Positions 20,808-21,777 of a stretch of DNA of 21,777 nucleotides are shown one piece after another. Below the pieces are notes generated by a model. The model was not told the DNA's origin and made no database searches. It saw only the letters and a program-made list of their open reading frames with translations. Each line of letters starts with the position of its first letter. Position 1 is the first letter of the stretch. The position numbers and the translations under genes are program-made. Origin of the DNA: a virus. The stretch covers positions 1 to 21,777 of the IMG/VR virus record IMGVR_UViG_3300050821_019806. One strand, 5' to 3'.

Positions 20808-21777
20808 ATGTTAAAAGCAATCGAAAAAATCAGCAAAGCACTAGTCCTCGGTGGACTCTTGGTAGGAGGTGCCGCGCTTGTTGCAGCTGCACCAGCACCC
20901 CAAGCACCAGCACCCGTTGTGGTATCAACCGCTCCCACAAAGGCACCCACATCTAAGGATCAAGTGGTATTGACGAAATATAACGTAATCGTCATGAATG
21001 ATGTTTTCACACCAGAAAGCACAATGAAAGTAGCCTTGGCTGCTCAAAAGATCGATGAACAATTGCCACCCGGCGAAACAATTTATTTGGTTCTCTCTAC
21101 CCCAGGTGGAGATGTTGATGCCGGTACAGAGTTGATCCGCAACTTGAATAACCTCCAACACAAAGTCAGCACAATCACCTTGTTCGCAGCCTCTATGGGA
21201 TTCCATACCGTAGAAGGTCTTGGTGAACGCCTTATTACTACAGACGGAGTGTTGATGGCTCATCGTGCAAAGGGTGGCTTTCAAGGTGAATTTCCGGGAC
21301 AATTGGATTCTCGCCTCCGTTTGGCTGAACACGCTACACGTACTTTGGATGAGCATGCAATTTCCCGTACAGGTGGAAAGTTAACATACGAAAGCTTCCG
21401 CAAATTGATCGATAATGAATTGTGGATGCAAGGACAAGAAGCTGTAGACCTCGGATTGGCTGACCGCGTAGTAGGAGCCACATGTGATGCGTCCTTAGAC
21501 GGAACTACATCAGAAGCCGTTACACTCCATTTCATGGGTATGAGCATCGAATTGAATGTAGTGCGAGCAAATTGCCCACTGATCACCGGAGTATTGGTTA
21601 GCACTGTAGGAATCAACGGCAAAAATGTAGATCCGTCGAATTTAGCATCTATTGCGGCTGCAGTAGGCAATCCAAACATCCCAACTGACGTACTTGTAAG
21701 TCTACAAAAGAAAATCCAAGAAACCGTCCAATCAGTAACTGGAAGTTCCAATGTCCTCCGTCAAGAAGCACTCGCCA
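20808..21777 (+). CDS. Exported ClpP-like serine protease C (partial, 3' end outside window)
   Basis: This is a third ClpP-fold peptidase; 323 residues are visible. The N-terminus is MLKAIEKISKALVLGGLLVG, followed by GAALVAAAPAP. That is a basic n-region, a hydrophobic core and Ala-rich residues fitting a Sec signal peptide or a membrane anchor, then an Ala/Pro-rich linker (about 29-48). The triad is S129 (FAASMGF, the classical ASMG), H152 (LMAHRAKGG) and D219 (GLADRVV). STPGGDVDAG gives the GG strand motif. The His-Asp spacing (67) matches paralogues A and B. An extra C-terminal region of unknown fold begins near residue 230 and continues off the edge. ATG 20808 has AAAGAGGGT upstream. Location outside the cytoplasmic membrane is inferred. 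Confidence 0.85.
   Translation, partial: MLKAIEKISKALVLGGLLVGGAALVAAAPAPQAPAPVVVSTAPTKAPTSKDQVVLTKYNVIVMNDVFTPESTMKVALAAQKIDEQLPPGETIYLVLSTPGGDVDAGTELIRNLNNLQHKVSTITLFAASMGFHTVEGLGERLITTDGVLMAHRAKGGFQGEFPGQLDSRLRLAEHATRTLDEHAISRTGGKLTYESFRKLIDNELWMQGQEAVDLGLADRVVGATCDASLDGTTSEAVTLHFMGMSIELNVVRANCPLITGVLVSTVGINGKNVDPSNLASIAAAVGNPNIPTDVLVSLQKKIQETVQSVTGSSNVLRQEALA

Noticed and set aside
20588-21751. Long open frames on the minus strand opposite the Cas4-like end and protease C
   Set aside because: The + strand carries catalytic motifs, ribosome sites and a promoter; the antisense frames have low-complexity Ala/Gly/Ser or motif-free products and no start signals.

Overview
The window reads as a contiguous piece of a tailed double-stranded DNA bacteriophage genome (Caudoviricetes), probably a fairly large one. 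Every supported gene is on the + strand. Genes are packed with 4-nt (ATGA-type) overlaps or very short gaps, and no intergenic gap exceeds about 100 bases. There is no rRNA or tRNA, and I found no integrase, transposase or CRISPR array. The sequence does not name the host. One near-perfect sigma70-type promoter (TTGACA-17-TATACT) and clear Shine-Dalgarno sites point to an ordinary bacterium.

Layout. (1) 1-5683, nucleotide metabolism and DNA synthesis: the tail of an unidentified gene, dUTPase, a short adenosylcobalamin-type (class II) ribonucleotide reductase, a family A DNA polymerase with 3'-5' exonuclease and an unusual zinc-ribbon insertion, and a T4 gp1-like dNMP kinase. (2) 5673-7226, three small or medium membrane proteins (79, 263 and 39 aa; the last is newly called here) surrounding a small UvsY-like protein. 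(3) 7246-12395, recombination and repair: RecA/UvsX, a small unknown, the gp47/gp46 (SbcD/SbcC, Mre11/Rad50) pair, a zinc-finger protein, a RuvC-like nuclease and a small unknown. (4) 12420-17276, DNA packaging and head: probable small terminase, large terminase, a beta-rich small protein with its own candidate promoter, and the portal. (5) 17367-21777, a protein-quality-control island in the place where head protease, scaffold and capsid genes are usually found: ClpP-like protease A, an Sm/SH3-like small protein, a protein with a possible FKBP-like domain, a GroES-like co-chaperonin, ClpP-like protease B, a Cas4-like Fe-S nuclease, and a third ClpP-like protease (C) that carries an export signal and runs off the window end.

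How it fits together. Regions 1 and 3 would make dNTPs, copy the genome and process or recombine ends to generate packaging substrate. Region 4 packages that DNA through the portal. Region 5 plausibly folds and matures head proteins, although three ClpP paralogues, one of them exported, are more than head maturation normally needs. The most interesting parts are the triple-ClpP/GroES-like/FKBP-like island, the exported ClpP with its own strong promoter, and the junction at 17265-17367. There a terminator, an internal promoter candidate and a Shine-Dalgarno-sequestering stem appear to be nested.
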